Counted from the stretch's first letter, positions 34,853-43,987 are shown. The stretch is DNA of 64,000 bases from Catenulispora sp. EB89 (GCF_041261445.1 NZ_JBGCCU010000029.1:85639-149638), one strand, 5' to 3'. Notes: generated by a model not told the origin, from the letters alone. Numbers and translations: made by a program.

Positions 34853-35545
34853 TCAGAGGGCCGCGTCGAGGAGGATCCGCGCCAGCTCGCGCGGCTTGGA
34901 GAACATCGGCCAGTGTCCGGTGTCCAGCTCGACCAGCCGCCAGTTCCCGCGGGCGATCAGCTCGGCCAGGTCCTCGTCGAGCTCTTCGTCGGGGAAGCAT
35001 TTGACGTAGGTCGCCGGGAGTTCGTCGACCGGCCGCGCCAGTACGGCCGGCTCGGTCAGCGTGGCGCCCGGGTGCGGCGTCGCGCCGGCCAGGATCCGGG
35101 CGATCTGCTCCTCGGTGAGGTCGTGTTCCTCGAAGTGCGCGGCCGACATGACCGGCCAGAAGCCGGCGTTCTCGGCGAGCGTCGCCTTCAGCGCCGTGCC
35201 GCCGTCCGCCATGATCGCGGCGAACGGCTCGCCGTCGGCCGGGACCGCGGAGTCGACGAAGACCACGCGGGCCAGCCGGTCGCCGATCCGTTCCGCGGCC
35301 TGGCCGGCCGGGATGCCGGAGTAGCTGTGGCCGACCAGGACCACGTCGTGCAGGTCCTCGTTCTCGACCAGGTCGACGATGTCCTGGACGTGGGTCTGCT
35401 GCCCGGCCGGGACGTCCTGCTTCTCCGCCAGGCCCGACAAGGTCAGCGGGTGCACGCCGTGACCGGCCGCGCGCAGGGCGGGCACGACGTCGTCCCAGGC
35501 CCACGCTCCGAGCCGGGCACCTGCCACCAGAACGAAATCCGCCAT
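34853..35545 (-). CDS. Small alpha/beta hydrolase (methylesterase/hydroxynitrile-lyase-like)
   Basis: 230 aa from ATG 35545. MADFVLVAGARLGAWAWDDV at the start matches the plant-type methylesterase/hydroxynitrile lyase/salicylate esterase group, where the first strand is followed by a Trp-rich oxyanion loop. The nucleophile elbow is GHSYSG near 83-88, the acid lies in the region before the end, and the final stretch ELDTGHWPMFSKPREL near residue 210 includes the catalytic His. Probably cytoplasmic. No operon partner is evident; it lies 115 bases from the PHB-depolymerase-type gene, with no gene between. Confidence 0.85.
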   Translation of the reverse strand: MADFVLVAGARLGAWAWDDVVPALRAAGHGVHPLTLSGLAEKQDVPAGQQTHVQDIVDLVENEDLHDVVLVGHSYSGIPAGQAAERIGDRLARVVFVDSAVPADGEPFAAIMADGGTALKATLAENAGFWPVMSAAHFEEHDLTEEQIARILAGATPHPGATLTEPAVLARPVDELPATYVKCFPDEELDEDLAELIARGNWRLVELDTGHWPMFSKPRELARILLDAAL

Positions 35546-35570
35546 GGCTGAACGGTATCGGAGCCGGCGC

Positions 35571-36410
35571 TCAGGCGCGTTTGCGGCCGACCGCCGCGTA
35601 GGTGATCTCCTGGCGGTCCTCGGGCACCGGGCCGTCCGGACGCCACTCGGCCAGCAGCACCAGGCCCGGCTCCACCAGTTCCACGCCCCGGAGCAGCGCC
35701 ATGACCTCGTCCGAGGTCCGCACCCGGCACGGCATCGACGAGGCCTGATACGCGGCCTGCACGGCGTCCCCGATCTCCGGGGCGAAGTCCGGGGTGCCGT
35801 GGCTGATCGCCAGGTAGCTGCCCTCGGGCGCGGCGTCGAGCAGGGTGCTGATGAGCTCGGCCGGGTTCTCGTTGTCCGGCATGAAGTGCAGGATGCCGAT
35901 CAGCAGGATCGCCACCGGCCGGGTGAAGTCGATGACGTCGGCCAGCGTCGGGTCGGCGAGCAGCTTGCCGGGCTCGCGGGCGTCGGCGTGGATGAAGACC
36001 GTACGGCCGTGATCCTGGTCGGCCATCAGAACCCTGGCATGCGCCAGAACGATCGGGTCGTTGTCTATGTAGGCGACCCGCGAGTCCGGCGCCACCTTCT
36101 GCGCGACTTCATGGGTGTTCTCCTGCGTCGGCAGCCCGGTCCCGATGTCGATGAACTGCCGAATCCCGGACTCGGCGAGGAAGCGCACCGCGCGCCGCAG
36201 GTACTCGCGCTGCTCACGACAGGTGTCGCGCATGCCCGGGTTCCCCTTGAGGATCCGCGCCGCGGCCTCCCGGTCCGCCGGGAAGTTGTCCTTGCCGCCG
36301 AGGAAGAAGTCGTATACCCGAGCGATGTGCGCCACGGAGGTGTCGATGGTGGTCGGCAGCCAGTGCCCGACCCCCTCGACGCCGTCCTGACGCCGGCCGT
36401 TCTCAGACAT
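35571..36410 (-). CDS. SAM-dependent methyltransferase, SAV2177/DUF574 family
   Basis: 279 aa from ATG 36410, chosen for the GGAGG five bases upstream; an in-frame GTG overlaps that site. The protein has the family pattern: IDTSVAHIARVYDFFLGGKDNF near 20-41, RAVRFLAESGIRQFIDIGTGLPT near 75 (the SAM-binding glycine loop), VAYIDNDPIVLAHARVL near 116, and PVAILLIGILHF. This family is greatly expanded in Streptomyces and relatives; its substrates are mostly unknown, although some act in secondary metabolism. It is transcribed alone. Confidence 0.88.
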   Translation of the reverse strand: MSENGRRQDGVEGVGHWLPTTIDTSVAHIARVYDFFLGGKDNFPADREAAARILKGNPGMRDTCREQREYLRRAVRFLAESGIRQFIDIGTGLPTQENTHEVAQKVAPDSRVAYIDNDPIVLAHARVLMADQDHGRTVFIHADAREPGKLLADPTLADVIDFTRPVAILLIGILHFMPDNENPAELISTLLDAAPEGSYLAISHGTPDFAPEIGDAVQAAYQASSMPCRVRTSDEVMALLRGVELVEPGLVLLAEWRPDGPVPEDRQEITYAAVGRKRA

Positions 36411-36576
36411 GCGAACCTCCACCCTCGGCGGCCGGCCCCGTACGCGGCGGCCCGTTGGAGAGTCAGGATACTGTGCGCTGAATCACGTCGCCGGAGGCGG
36501 TGCCCACGGCTCGGCGACCTCGGCGGCGAGCTGGTCGACGCTTGCCGCTCGGGTCGCCGGCCACGGAGAAGTCAGA

Positions 36577-37005
36577 TCACTCTGTGGGAGCGGCACCGGC
36601 CGCGACGTCGACCACCCACGTGACGCCGAAGCGGTCGGTGAGCATCCCGTACGCCGGGGCCCACGGCGAGGGCTCCAGCTTCTGCAGGACGGTGGCGCCG
36701 TCGGCCAGCTTCTCCCAGATCGGCGTCACGTCTTCGACGGTCTCGCCGCGGACCGACTCGAAGAACGGGGCGATGCCCTTGTCGTAGGGCCGGTCGGCCG
36801 GGACGTCGAAGGCCATGATCGCGAAGCCGCTGGGGGCCGTGACCTGGCCCCACATGATCAGTTCTTCCTCCTCGGGGCTCTTTGCGGCGTGCATGGCGCC
36901 GTAGGTGATGACGGTCAGTTCGCCGTCGAAGACGTCGCGGTAGAACTCCAGCGCTGCTCGGGCGTCGCCGCGGAAGTTGATGTGGGTCGTTGATTTGATG
37001 CTCAT
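36577..37005 (-). CDS. PhnB-like VOC protein
   Basis: 142 aa from ATG 37005. TTHINFRGDARAALEFYRDVF at the start and a second half with PIWEKLADGATVLQKLEPSPWAPAYGMLTDRFGVTWVVD match the PhnB/3-demethylubiquinone-9 methyltransferase-like group of the glyoxalase superfamily. The protein is usually a dimer of unknown or resistance-type function. It diverges from the WYL regulator across about 60 bases, which suggests control by that regulator. The long antisense frame that extends this gene through the regulator is an artefact of its G/C-only repeat. Confidence 0.85.
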   Translation of the reverse strand: MSIKSTTHINFRGDARAALEFYRDVFDGELTVITYGAMHAAKSPEEEELIMWGQVTAPSGFAIMAFDVPADRPYDKGIAPFFESVRGETVEDVTPIWEKLADGATVLQKLEPSPWAPAYGMLTDRFGVTWVVDVAAGAAPTE

Positions 37006-37068
37006 GGCGGCAACTCTGACAGCGGTAGCGGCCAGGTTGTGTCCTCTACTCGCGGCATGATGGAAGGC

Positions 37069-38247
37069 ATGCCGAAGACTTCCGGACGATTGTTGTCCTT
37101 GTTGTCCCTGTTGCAGGCGCGCCGGGATTGGCCGGGCGCGGACCTCGCCGCGCGTCTGGAGGTGAGTCCGCGGACGGTGCGGCGGGACGTCGACCGGCTG
37201 CGGGAGCTCGGGTACCCGATCGCGACGGTGAAGGGGCCCGACGGCGGCTACCGCCTGAGCGCCGGCTCCGAGCTGCCGCCGCTGCTGTTCGACGACGACC
37301 AGGCGGTGGCGCTGGCCGCGGCGTTGCAGACCGCGGTGGTCAACGGCGGAGGCATGGAGGAGGCCGCGATGCGTGCGTTGCATACGGTGCGGCAGGTGAT
37401 GCCTTCGCGGCTGCGGCGCCGCGTCGACATGTTCCAGGTGACGGCGATCGGCACGGCGTCGGGTGCCGTCGGCCTCGATGTGCTCACGACGCTCAGCGCC
37501 GCCGTCCACGCTCGCGAGGTGCTGCGCTTCGACTACGCCGACGCCCTGCGCAAAGCCGAGCCGCACCACGTCGTGACGCGCGGTGGCCGCTGGTACCTCG
37601 TGGCCTGGGACCTCGACCGCGACGACTGGCGCGTCTTCCGCGCCGACCGCATCAGCCCCCGCACCCCGAACGGCCCGCGCTTCACCCCGCGCGAGGTGCC
37701 CGGCGGCGACGTGGCCGCGTTCGTCACCAGCCGCTTCCAGGGCAACGACGGCGTCGGCGGCACCGGCAGCTCCGGCAGCTCCGGCAGCACTGGCGGCACC
37801 CGCGGCACCGGCGGCACCGGCGGCACTGGCAGCTCCGGCAGCACTGGCGGCACCGGCGGCACCGGCGGCACCGGCGGCACTGGCAGCTCCGGCGGCGCTG
37901 GCAGCTCCGGCAGCTCCGGCGGCACTGGCGGCTCCGGCAGCTTCGGCGGCACCGGCGGCTCCGGCGGCAGCGGCGGCGCCAGCAGAACCGACATCGCCAG
38001 CGGCTGGCCCTGCCGTGGCGAGGTGATCCTGCACGCGCCGATCGCCGACGTGGCGCCGTTCGCGCACGACGCGCTCGTCGAGGAGCTGGGTCCGGAACGC
38101 TGCCGGCTCGTGCTGGGATCGTGGTCGTGGCCCGCGCTGGCCGCGGCGATCGGTGCGTTCGACGCCGATGTCGAGGTCGTCGGGCCGCCGGAGTTAAGAG
38201 ATGCGTTCGCGTTGCTGGCACGTCGATACGCTGCGGCTTATGACTAG
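37069..38247 (+). CDS. WYL-domain transcriptional regulator with a Gly/Ser/Thr-rich insertion
   Basis: About 392 aa from ATG 37069 (ATG 37057 and an earlier TTG are alternatives; no start has a good site). Residues 1-55 form a DeoR-like winged helix: SGRLLSLLSLLQARRDWPGA, LEVSPRTVRRDVDRLRELGYP. A WYL domain covers about 130-225 with VVTRGGRWYLVAWDLDRDDWR. A C-terminal WCX-like dimerisation domain (about 315-390) is split off by about 75 residues made only of Gly, Ser, Thr and Ala (GTGGTGGTGSSGS-type). WYL domains usually sense nucleotides or small ligands. The inserted linker is not part of the family fold. Confidence 0.85.
   Translation: MPKTSGRLLSLLSLLQARRDWPGADLAARLEVSPRTVRRDVDRLRELGYPIATVKGPDGGYRLSAGSELPPLLFDDDQAVALAAALQTAVVNGGGMEEAAMRALHTVRQVMPSRLRRRVDMFQVTAIGTASGAVGLDVLTTLSAAVHAREVLRFDYADALRKAEPHHVVTRGGRWYLVAWDLDRDDWRVFRADRISPRTPNGPRFTPREVPGGDVAAFVTSRFQGNDGVGGTGSSGSSGSTGGTRGTGGTGGTGSSGSTGGTGGTGGTGGTGSSGGAGSSGSSGGTGGSGSFGGTGGSGGSGGASRTDIASGWPCRGEVILHAPIADVAPFAHDALVEELGPERCRLVLGSWSWPALAAAIGAFDADVEVVGPPELRDAFALLARRYAAAYD
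37757..37985 (+). repeat. GGC-rich minisatellite within the WYL regulator
   Basis: About 25 imperfect units of GGC-ACC/AGC/ACT triplet pairs, with a higher-order unit near 45-50 bases (GGCACTGGCAGCTCCGGCAG recurring). All length change by whole triplets keeps the reading frame. Confidence 0.8.
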
Positions 38248-38273
38248 CTCGCGGAGGATTGAGGAGGCTGAAC

Positions 38274-38663
38274 GTGGATCACAACCGCGAGCTGTCAACT
38301 GCGATCGAAGCTGCGCTGCGTGGCTTCGCCACGGATATCCCGCGGCAAGAGGGGCGCGGCAGTTGGCGGTTGGACGTCCGCGAAAGGGCGGCGCTTCCGA
38401 CAGCGATGACGCTGTCGTTCTTCGCCAGGCGGCGCGGGGAAATGGACGAGGTGCTCGTCGTGGCGTTCGACTGCTGGAGGCGGGAGGACGGAGGATTGCA
38501 GCTGAGCGCCGATCTCACCAATGAGCGCGGAGTCATCCTCGCCGAGGGCCCAGAACTGGGTGTCGATCAACCGGACAGTCCGGGCTTCGCAGCCTTTGTC
38601 GAGGATTTCAAAAAGTTCCTCGCCTCGATCCGAGAGCAGGTCGTGGAGGAACTTCAGCGGTGA
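38274..38663 (+). CDS. Hypothetical protein downstream of the WYL regulator
   Basis: 129 aa from GTG 38274, with GAGGAGG six bases away; 26 bases after the regulator's stop. The sequence alternates helices and strands: a first helix STAIEAALRGFATDI, a stretch TLSFFARRRGEMDEVLVVAFDCWRR, then QLSADLTNERGVILAEGPEL, and a final amphipathic helix FVEDFKKFLASIREQVVEEL. No signal peptide or membrane segment. I do not recognise a family. Transcription with the WYL regulator is likely, and a terminator follows. Confidence 0.72.
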   Translation: MDHNRELSTAIEAALRGFATDIPRQEGRGSWRLDVRERAALPTAMTLSFFARRRGEMDEVLVVAFDCWRREDGGLQLSADLTNERGVILAEGPELGVDQPDSPGFAAFVEDFKKFLASIREQVVEELQR

Positions 38664-38686
38664 TCACTCGGCCCGGAAAGCAGCGA

Positions 38687-38715
38687 GGCCCGGTCGGCGA
38701 ACCGCCGACCGGGCC
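38687..38715 (+). terminator. Hairpin terminator
   Basis: A perfect 13-base stem (GGCCCGGTCGGCG and its complement) with an AAC loop lies 24 bases after the hypothetical gene and before the convergent glucanase gene. Confidence 0.82.
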
Positions 38716-38753
38716 CCACTAGCGTCAACATTCAGAAAAGCGCAGCTGTCGAT

Positions 38754-41700
38754 CTACTGTGAGAACACCTCCAATTCCGAGAGCTGACCGGCCGGCCAGC
38801 CGGTGTTCGCGGTGAACGTCAGCTTCACGTACCGCACGTTCGCGGCCGTGAACGTGGCGGTCGCCGTGTTCCCCGTGCTGGGGTCGAAGGTGTAGCCCGC
38901 CGACGGCGCGAGCGTCGTGTAGTTCGTCCCGTCAGTGCTGCCCTGGATCTGGATCGTCTGCGTGCGGGTGCCCCACGACGAGGACGGCGGGAGGTCCAGC
39001 ACGATGCGGCTGACGCTGTGCGAGGCGCCGAGGTCCACCTGGATCCACTGCGGGAAGGCGTTGTCCGTGCTCTCCCAGTAGGAACTGGTGTTGCCGTCGA
39101 CCGCGTTGGAGGACACGTAGTTCTGCGTGGTGCCGCTTGCTGTCGTCGGCTGGTTCAGCGCCAGGTTGGTGTTGCCGCTGGTGGTGCCGGTGCCCGACAG
39201 CGCCACCGTCAGGGGGCTGCTGGGGGCGTTGCTGGCGACCGACAGGGTGCCGTTCGCCGCTCCGGACGCGGTCGGGGTGAAGGTCACCTGGACCGCGCAG
39301 GAGGCGCCGGCGGCCAGGGCGCTGCCGCAGTTGTTGGTCTGGGCGAACGGCCCGGTGGCGCCGACCGAGGAGATGGCCGCCGCGACGCTGCCCGGGTTGG
39401 TCACCGTCACGGTCTGCGCGCCGCTGGTGGAACCGACCGCCTGGTTGCCGAAGGACACGCTCGACGGGCTCGCCGTCAGGGCGCTGGGATTGCCGGTCGA
39501 GGAGCCGCCGGGGAAGATCTGGAACTCGGACAGCTGCGCCGCGCTCCAGCCGGTGTTGGCGGTGAAGCTCAGCCGCACGTACCGGGCGCTCGTTCCGGAC
39601 GGCAGCGCGATGGTGACCGTGTTGCCGGACGAGGGGTTGAACGTGTACCCGGCCGAGCCGACGATCTGGCTGAAGGTCGTCCCGTCGGTGCTGCCCAGCA
39701 CGGACAGTGTCTCGGTGCGGGTGTTCCACGCCGAGGACGGCGGCAGGTTCAACGTCGTCGAGCCGATCGACTGCGTCGAGCCCAGATCCACCGTGATGGT
39801 CTGCGGGTAGCCCGAGCCGTCCTGGCTCTCCCAGTAGCTGCCGGTGTTGCCGTCGGTCGCGTTGGACGCCACGAACGTGCCCTGCGTGCTGCTCGCGGTG
39901 GCCGGCTGCCCCAGCGCCAGGTTGGTCGAGGACGTGATGCCGCGCCCGGACAGCGCGACGCTCAGCGGCCCGCCGGGGGCGCTGGTCGCCACGGTGAGCG
40001 TGCCGGTGGCGTTGCCGCCGGCGGTCGGCTTGAACGTCACCTGCGCGGTGCAGGAGGCGCCGGCGGCCAGGGAGCTGCCGCAGTTGTTGGTCTGCGTGAA
40101 CGGCCCGGTGGCGCTGATCCCGGACAGCGCCGCGGCGCTGGTGCCGGGGTTGTTGACGGTCACCGACTGCGGCGCGCTGGTCGAGCCGGAGTTCACGTCG
40201 CCGAAGTTCAGGCTGCTCGGCGTGGCGTGCAGGGCGCCGGGCTGCACCGGGTCCGGGAACGTGGTGAGCACCGGGGTGGTGCTCCAGCCGGAGTTCCCGC
40301 TGCCGAGGTTGAAGGTGTACGCGCCGGCCACGTTGCCCGGGTAGCTGTTGTTGTACGTGCCCGAGACGCCGATCCCGCTCGCGGTCACGCCGCTCACGCT
40401 CGCCGCGCCGCCGGTCTCGGCCTCGAACACGGTGGTGCCGGTGTTCTGCACGTTCACGTTGCTGATGTTCACGCCGTTGGCGAGGTGGCCGGTGCCGTCG
40501 CCGCCGACGATCTCGAAGGCCTCATAGGGGCTGTCGAGGATCGCGCCGCCGCTGTAGTTGATCGTGACGTTGCTGAAGTCCGAGTTGTACGGGTCGAACT
40601 GGACGGCGCCCATCACGTGGCTCCAGTTCGGGTTGTAGGCGCCGGCCCGGATCAGGTAGTTGCCGGAGACGGTGATGGTCCCGGACAGCGGGGAGAACGG
40701 CTGGAGGAACGCCTCGTTGGAGATGGCCAGGCCGCTGCCCAACGCGTTGTCGTCGGCGATCACGTTGTTGGAGATGGTGTTGTTCGACCCGCCGTAGTCG
40801 GCGATGCCGTTGGCCAGCGTGGGCGCCACGATCGTGTTGTTCGCGAAGGTGATGCCGGAGTCGGCGGTCGGATAGGACCAGATCGCCAGCCCGTCGTCGC
40901 CGGTACCGCGCAGGAAGTTGTTCTTCACGGTGTTGTTCGTGGCGTTGCCGTTGAAGTTCAGGCCGTCGGCGTCGGTGGACTCCACCACGCTGTTCTCGAC
41001 CGTGCCGTTGCTGTTGCCGTACTGCAGCCAGAACCCGACGTTGGTGTCCTGGATCCACAGCCCGTCCACGGTGAAGCCGCTGCCCAGCGAGCCGTCGATG
41101 CCGTTCGCCGAGCTGTCGTCATGGCGTCCGACGGTGTTGCCGAGGATCGCGAAGCCGCTGAGGTTCACCGGCCCGGAGACCGACGAGCTGTTGTGGATGA
41201 ACATGTTCGTTTTGATCTGCGAGTACCAGTTGCCGGCCCCGATGATCGTCGCCTTCTGCGTCTGGATCGCGTTGTTCACCAGGTAGGTGCCCGGCGGGAT
41301 CCACACCGAGGTGTTCGCGTTGTTCGCGGCGGTGATCGCGGTGTTGAAGGCGTTGCTGGAGTCGGCGGCGCCGGTGGGGTCGGCGCCCTCGCTGGTCACG
41401 GAGATCGAGCCGGACGGCTGGCTCGCCGCCGCCGGGACGTTCCAGAAGTCCGCGACGTCGATCGTGTACGGCACCGCGGTGTCGGTCGAGTCGACCTGCA
41501 GCTTCACGACCGTGCCCTGCGGCAGGGTCTGACCGAACATCATCCGCGCGTCGTCGAAGAACTTGTGCGTCTTGCTGCCGGTGATGCCGCCGGTGCTGAT
41601 GTAGCTGTACGCCGAGGTGAGCGCGAGCTCCTTGCTCTGCTTGGTGCCGTTGACGTACACCGACAGCGAGCCGGACGCGCCCTGGTTGAGGTTGTAGTGC

Positions 41701-42074
41701 ACGTCGACGGCGTTCGCGGCGCTGCTCAGCGTGAACTGCACGTACTGGCCGGACCCGGTCAGCTGCACGGCCTCGCGCCCGGAGGCCTCGCTGGCGACGG
41801 TGCCCTGGGTGAAGTCGGGGCCGAGCAGGGTGCCGGTGTTGGTCGAGGCCTCGGCCTCGTACTCGGTGAACGGCAGGTTCACGCCGGTGCCGCTGGGCAC
41901 GTTGAACGGCGACCGGGCCCAGTACGGCGGCGTGCCGGGGCCGTTCATCGCGTGCGCGGGCGCGGCGCCGACCAGCAGGGTCATGCCGGCGACGGCGCTC
42001 GCCGCGGCCGTGGCCAGCGCGGTCAGCCGTCTGCGCAGGGGTGGGGCGGAGATGCGGTGTCCGATGACACTCAT
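38754..42074 (-). CDS. Secreted GH87-like alpha-1,3-glucanase (mycodextranase type) with duplicated accessory domains
   Basis: 1106 aa from ATG 42074, preceded by GGAGG at ideal spacing. Signal peptide 1 to about 42 (ending AHA). A CBM6-like domain (about 50-195, FTEYEAEAS, then NLPFTEYE-type edges) is followed by a parallel beta-helix catalytic domain (about 205-620). GLWIQDTNVGFWLQYGNSNG leads to ESTDADGLNF (D368, D370) and GTGDDGLAIWS (D393, D394), the Asp cluster expected of GH87. The C-terminus has two copies of a unit made of a choice-of-anchor-D/ASPM-like beta domain and an F5/8C discoidin domain (about 635-860 and 875-1106). It should attack fungal-wall or dental-type alpha-1,3-glucan; specificity is inferred. 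Confidence 0.84.
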   Translation of the reverse strand: MSVIGHRISAPPLRRRLTALATAAASAVAGMTLLVGAAPAHAMNGPGTPPYWARSPFNVPSGTGVNLPFTEYEAEASTNTGTLLGPDFTQGTVASEASGREAVQLTGSGQYVQFTLSSAANAVDVHYNLNQGASGSLSVYVNGTKQSKELALTSAYSYISTGGITGSKTHKFFDDARMMFGQTLPQGTVVKLQVDSTDTAVPYTIDVADFWNVPAAASQPSGSISVTSEGADPTGAADSSNAFNTAITAANNANTSVWIPPGTYLVNNAIQTQKATIIGAGNWYSQIKTNMFIHNSSSVSGPVNLSGFAILGNTVGRHDDSSANGIDGSLGSGFTVDGLWIQDTNVGFWLQYGNSNGTVENSVVESTDADGLNFNGNATNNTVKNNFLRGTGDDGLAIWSYPTADSGITFANNTIVAPTLANGIADYGGSNNTISNNVIADDNALGSGLAISNEAFLQPFSPLSGTITVSGNYLIRAGAYNPNWSHVMGAVQFDPYNSDFSNVTINYSGGAILDSPYEAFEIVGGDGTGHLANGVNISNVNVQNTGTTVFEAETGGAASVSGVTASGIGVSGTYNNSYPGNVAGAYTFNLGSGNSGWSTTPVLTTFPDPVQPGALHATPSSLNFGDVNSGSTSAPQSVTVNNPGTSAAALSGISATGPFTQTNNCGSSLAAGASCTAQVTFKPTAGGNATGTLTVATSAPGGPLSVALSGRGITSSTNLALGQPATASSTQGTFVASNATDGNTGSYWESQDGSGYPQTITVDLGSTQSIGSTTLNLPPSSAWNTRTETLSVLGSTDGTTFSQIVGSAGYTFNPSSGNTVTIALPSGTSARYVRLSFTANTGWSAAQLSEFQIFPGGSSTGNPSALTASPSSVSFGNQAVGSTSGAQTVTVTNPGSVAAAISSVGATGPFAQTNNCGSALAAGASCAVQVTFTPTASGAANGTLSVASNAPSSPLTVALSGTGTTSGNTNLALNQPTTASGTTQNYVSSNAVDGNTSSYWESTDNAFPQWIQVDLGASHSVSRIVLDLPPSSSWGTRTQTIQIQGSTDGTNYTTLAPSAGYTFDPSTGNTATATFTAANVRYVKLTFTANTGWPAGQLSELEVFSQ

Positions 42075-42451
42075 GCGTCCTCCAGGGCGATTGGTGGATG
42101 TGCCTTGTGGGGTGGATCGCACGGCACATCGTTGCAAGGGCGACAGGTGATTGCAAGACTCTGACAGGTCTACGAAATATCACGTTCATTCAACGGAACT
42201 CGTGGATCACCGAGTGGAAACGCTGGCCTGCGGGGAAATCGGCGGCCGGAGGCGGGGGTGACGGCGGCCGTTGTGTTGGACTCGGCGATGAAACAAGGCC
42301 CGAGCGCGATCCGGGACCTCTCGGCTGCGGCTACTTGCCGAACTGCTCGCCACGAACTATTTTCGCGGCCACCACTGACCGCCACCGACGACCACCCACC
42401 ACCGACCACCGACCACCACCGACGACCCCCTCAGCCGGCGAGGAGCCGCGC
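42075..42451. other. Intergenic region with C/A-rich leader before the permease
   Basis: 377 bases without a convincing gene between the divergent glucanase and permease. Bases about 42370-42431 are a run of CCACCGACCACC-like units with almost no base-pairing capacity, so the permease transcript probably has an unstructured C/A-rich leader. A less GC-rich stretch around 42160-42200 is a possible promoter zone, but I cannot define -35 and -10 boxes. Confidence 0.5.
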
Positions 42452-43939
42452 ATGTCCGTAGTCTCGCCGCCGCCTCCCGTCCGGGCCCGGCTGGAGCAGC
42501 AGCGCCTGCGCGGCGGCGCCCTGGGGCTGCTGGACATCGCCGGGTCGACGATGGCCAACATCGGGCCGGCGATGAGCTTCTACTTCAGCTTCGGGTTCCT
42601 GGCCACCGCCTCCGGCGTCGCCTCGCCGCTGACGATCATCGCGGCCGGCGTCGCCGTCGCGCTGCTGGGGAACACGCTCGCGCAGTTCTCCCGTGCGCAT
42701 CCCTCCGCGGGCAGCTTCATCACCTTCGTCGGGACCACGTTCGGCGGTGCGAGCGCCGTCGCGACCGCGCTGCTGGCCGCGCTCGGCTACATCATCGGGA
42801 TCTCCGCGGTGATCGCGGTGTCCGGCGGGTTCCTGGCCACCACGCTGGAGTTCTACGCCGGGTGGAGTCCGCCGTGGGTGGTGTGGACGCTGGTGCTGAC
42901 CGCGGCCTCGGCGGCGTTGATCGTGCGCGGGATCGTGCTGTCGACGAAGGTCGCCGGGTTCTTCTTCGCCGTCGAGCTGGTGATGCTGCTGGTGGTGTCG
43001 GTCGCGGCGATCGTCAAGCACGGCGGCCACCTGTCGGCGGCGCCGTTCCTGCCCAGCCGCATCAAGGGCGGGATGTCGGGGCTGGCCGAGGGCTTCCCGC
43101 TGGCGGTGTACCTGTTCATCGGGTGGGAGAACTCTGCGGCACTGGCCGAGGAGAGCGAGAACCCGCGGCGGGACGTGGGGCGTGCGGTGTTCTCCTCGGT
43201 CGCGGTGATGTCGCTGAGCTACGTGCTGTTCGCGTACGCGACGGTCACCGGGTTCGGATACGACGTGCACAAGGTCGGCGCGGCGGACGTGCCGTTCCTC
43301 GTGGTGGCGCGCGGGACGCTGGGGGTTCTGGCGTTCCTGGCGTACCTCGCCGGGCTCACCTCGACGGTCGGCTCGCTCATCGCCGGCGCCAACTCGCAGA
43401 CCCGGCTGCTGTTCAACGCCGGGCGGGAGCGGCTGTTCCCGGCGTTCCTGGGGTACGTGCACCCGACGCGGCGCACGCCGACGAACGCCATCCTCACCTT
43501 CATCGCCGCCGCGCTGGTCATCATCGGCGGCTGGGGCCTGGGGCACCTGATCGGAGGCGGCGGGGGAACCGGGCCCGGGCACCGGGGACCGATGGACGCC
43601 ACCGTGTTCTTCGCCGAGGCCTCGTCGATGGGGTCGATCCTGATCCTGCTGGTCTACCTGGCGGCGAACGTCGCGCTGCCGTTCTACTACCGCAGATACC
43701 GGCCCACGGAGTTCCGGGTGGTGCGGCACGTCGTGCTGCCGGCGCTCGGTGCGGCGGTGATCGTCGTGCCGCTGTACTTCCTGGTGAAGCCGGGGCAGCC
43801 CGCGCCGTACAGTTGGTTCCCGTATGTCTCGCTCGCCCTGCTGGTCGCCTCGGTGGCGTACGCGCTCGTGCTGACGCGGCGCGACCCGGCGCTCGGCGAG
43901 CGGGTCGGGGCGGTCGTCGCCGACGGTTATGAGGAATGA
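42452..43939 (+). CDS. APC-family amino acid permease (paralogue 1)
   Basis: 495 aa from ATG 42452, preceded by GAGGAG. The frame upstream is open but non-coding in character. About 12 hydrophobic helices. The first begins GALGLLDIAGSTMANIGPAM, then VASPLTIIAAGVAVALLGNTL, with the long loop KGGMSGLAEGFPLAVYLFIGWENSAALAEE, typical of the APC superfamily branch including YhdG-like and amino acid/polyamine transporters. It shares most of its sequence with the permease at 46426 and is the first gene of a GntR/MFS/permease block. Substrate unknown; a soluble amine or amino acid is likely. Confidence 0.88.
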   Translation: MSVVSPPPPVRARLEQQRLRGGALGLLDIAGSTMANIGPAMSFYFSFGFLATASGVASPLTIIAAGVAVALLGNTLAQFSRAHPSAGSFITFVGTTFGGASAVATALLAALGYIIGISAVIAVSGGFLATTLEFYAGWSPPWVVWTLVLTAASAALIVRGIVLSTKVAGFFFAVELVMLLVVSVAAIVKHGGHLSAAPFLPSRIKGGMSGLAEGFPLAVYLFIGWENSAALAEESENPRRDVGRAVFSSVAVMSLSYVLFAYATVTGFGYDVHKVGAADVPFLVVARGTLGVLAFLAYLAGLTSTVGSLIAGANSQTRLLFNAGRERLFPAFLGYVHPTRRTPTNAILTFIAAALVIIGGWGLGHLIGGGGGTGPGHRGPMDATVFFAEASSMGSILILLVYLAANVALPFYYRRYRPTEFRVVRHVVLPALGAAVIVVPLYFLVKPGQPAPYSWFPYVSLALLVASVAYALVLTRRDPALGERVGAVVADGYEE

Positions 43940-43981
43940 GTGAGCGTATCGACCTGCGCGGCTACCGCTCGCCCCGCGATT

Positions 43982-43987
43982 TAGAGT
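43982..43987 (+). promoter_or_regulatory. -10 box of a leaderless GntR transcript
   Basis: TAGAGT fits TAnnnT and ends seven bases before GTG 43995. There is no ribosome site, so the start is probably leaderless. Confidence 0.45.

Noticed and set aside
37757..37985. CRISPR-like or mobile repeat
   Set aside because: The units are triplet-based, have no unique spacers, and are translated in frame inside one gene.
36577..38067. Long minus-strand extension of the PhnB-like VOC gene with Ala/Gly repeats
   Set aside because: The extension is antisense to the WYL regulator and its G/C-only repeat. The VOC fold starts at 37005.
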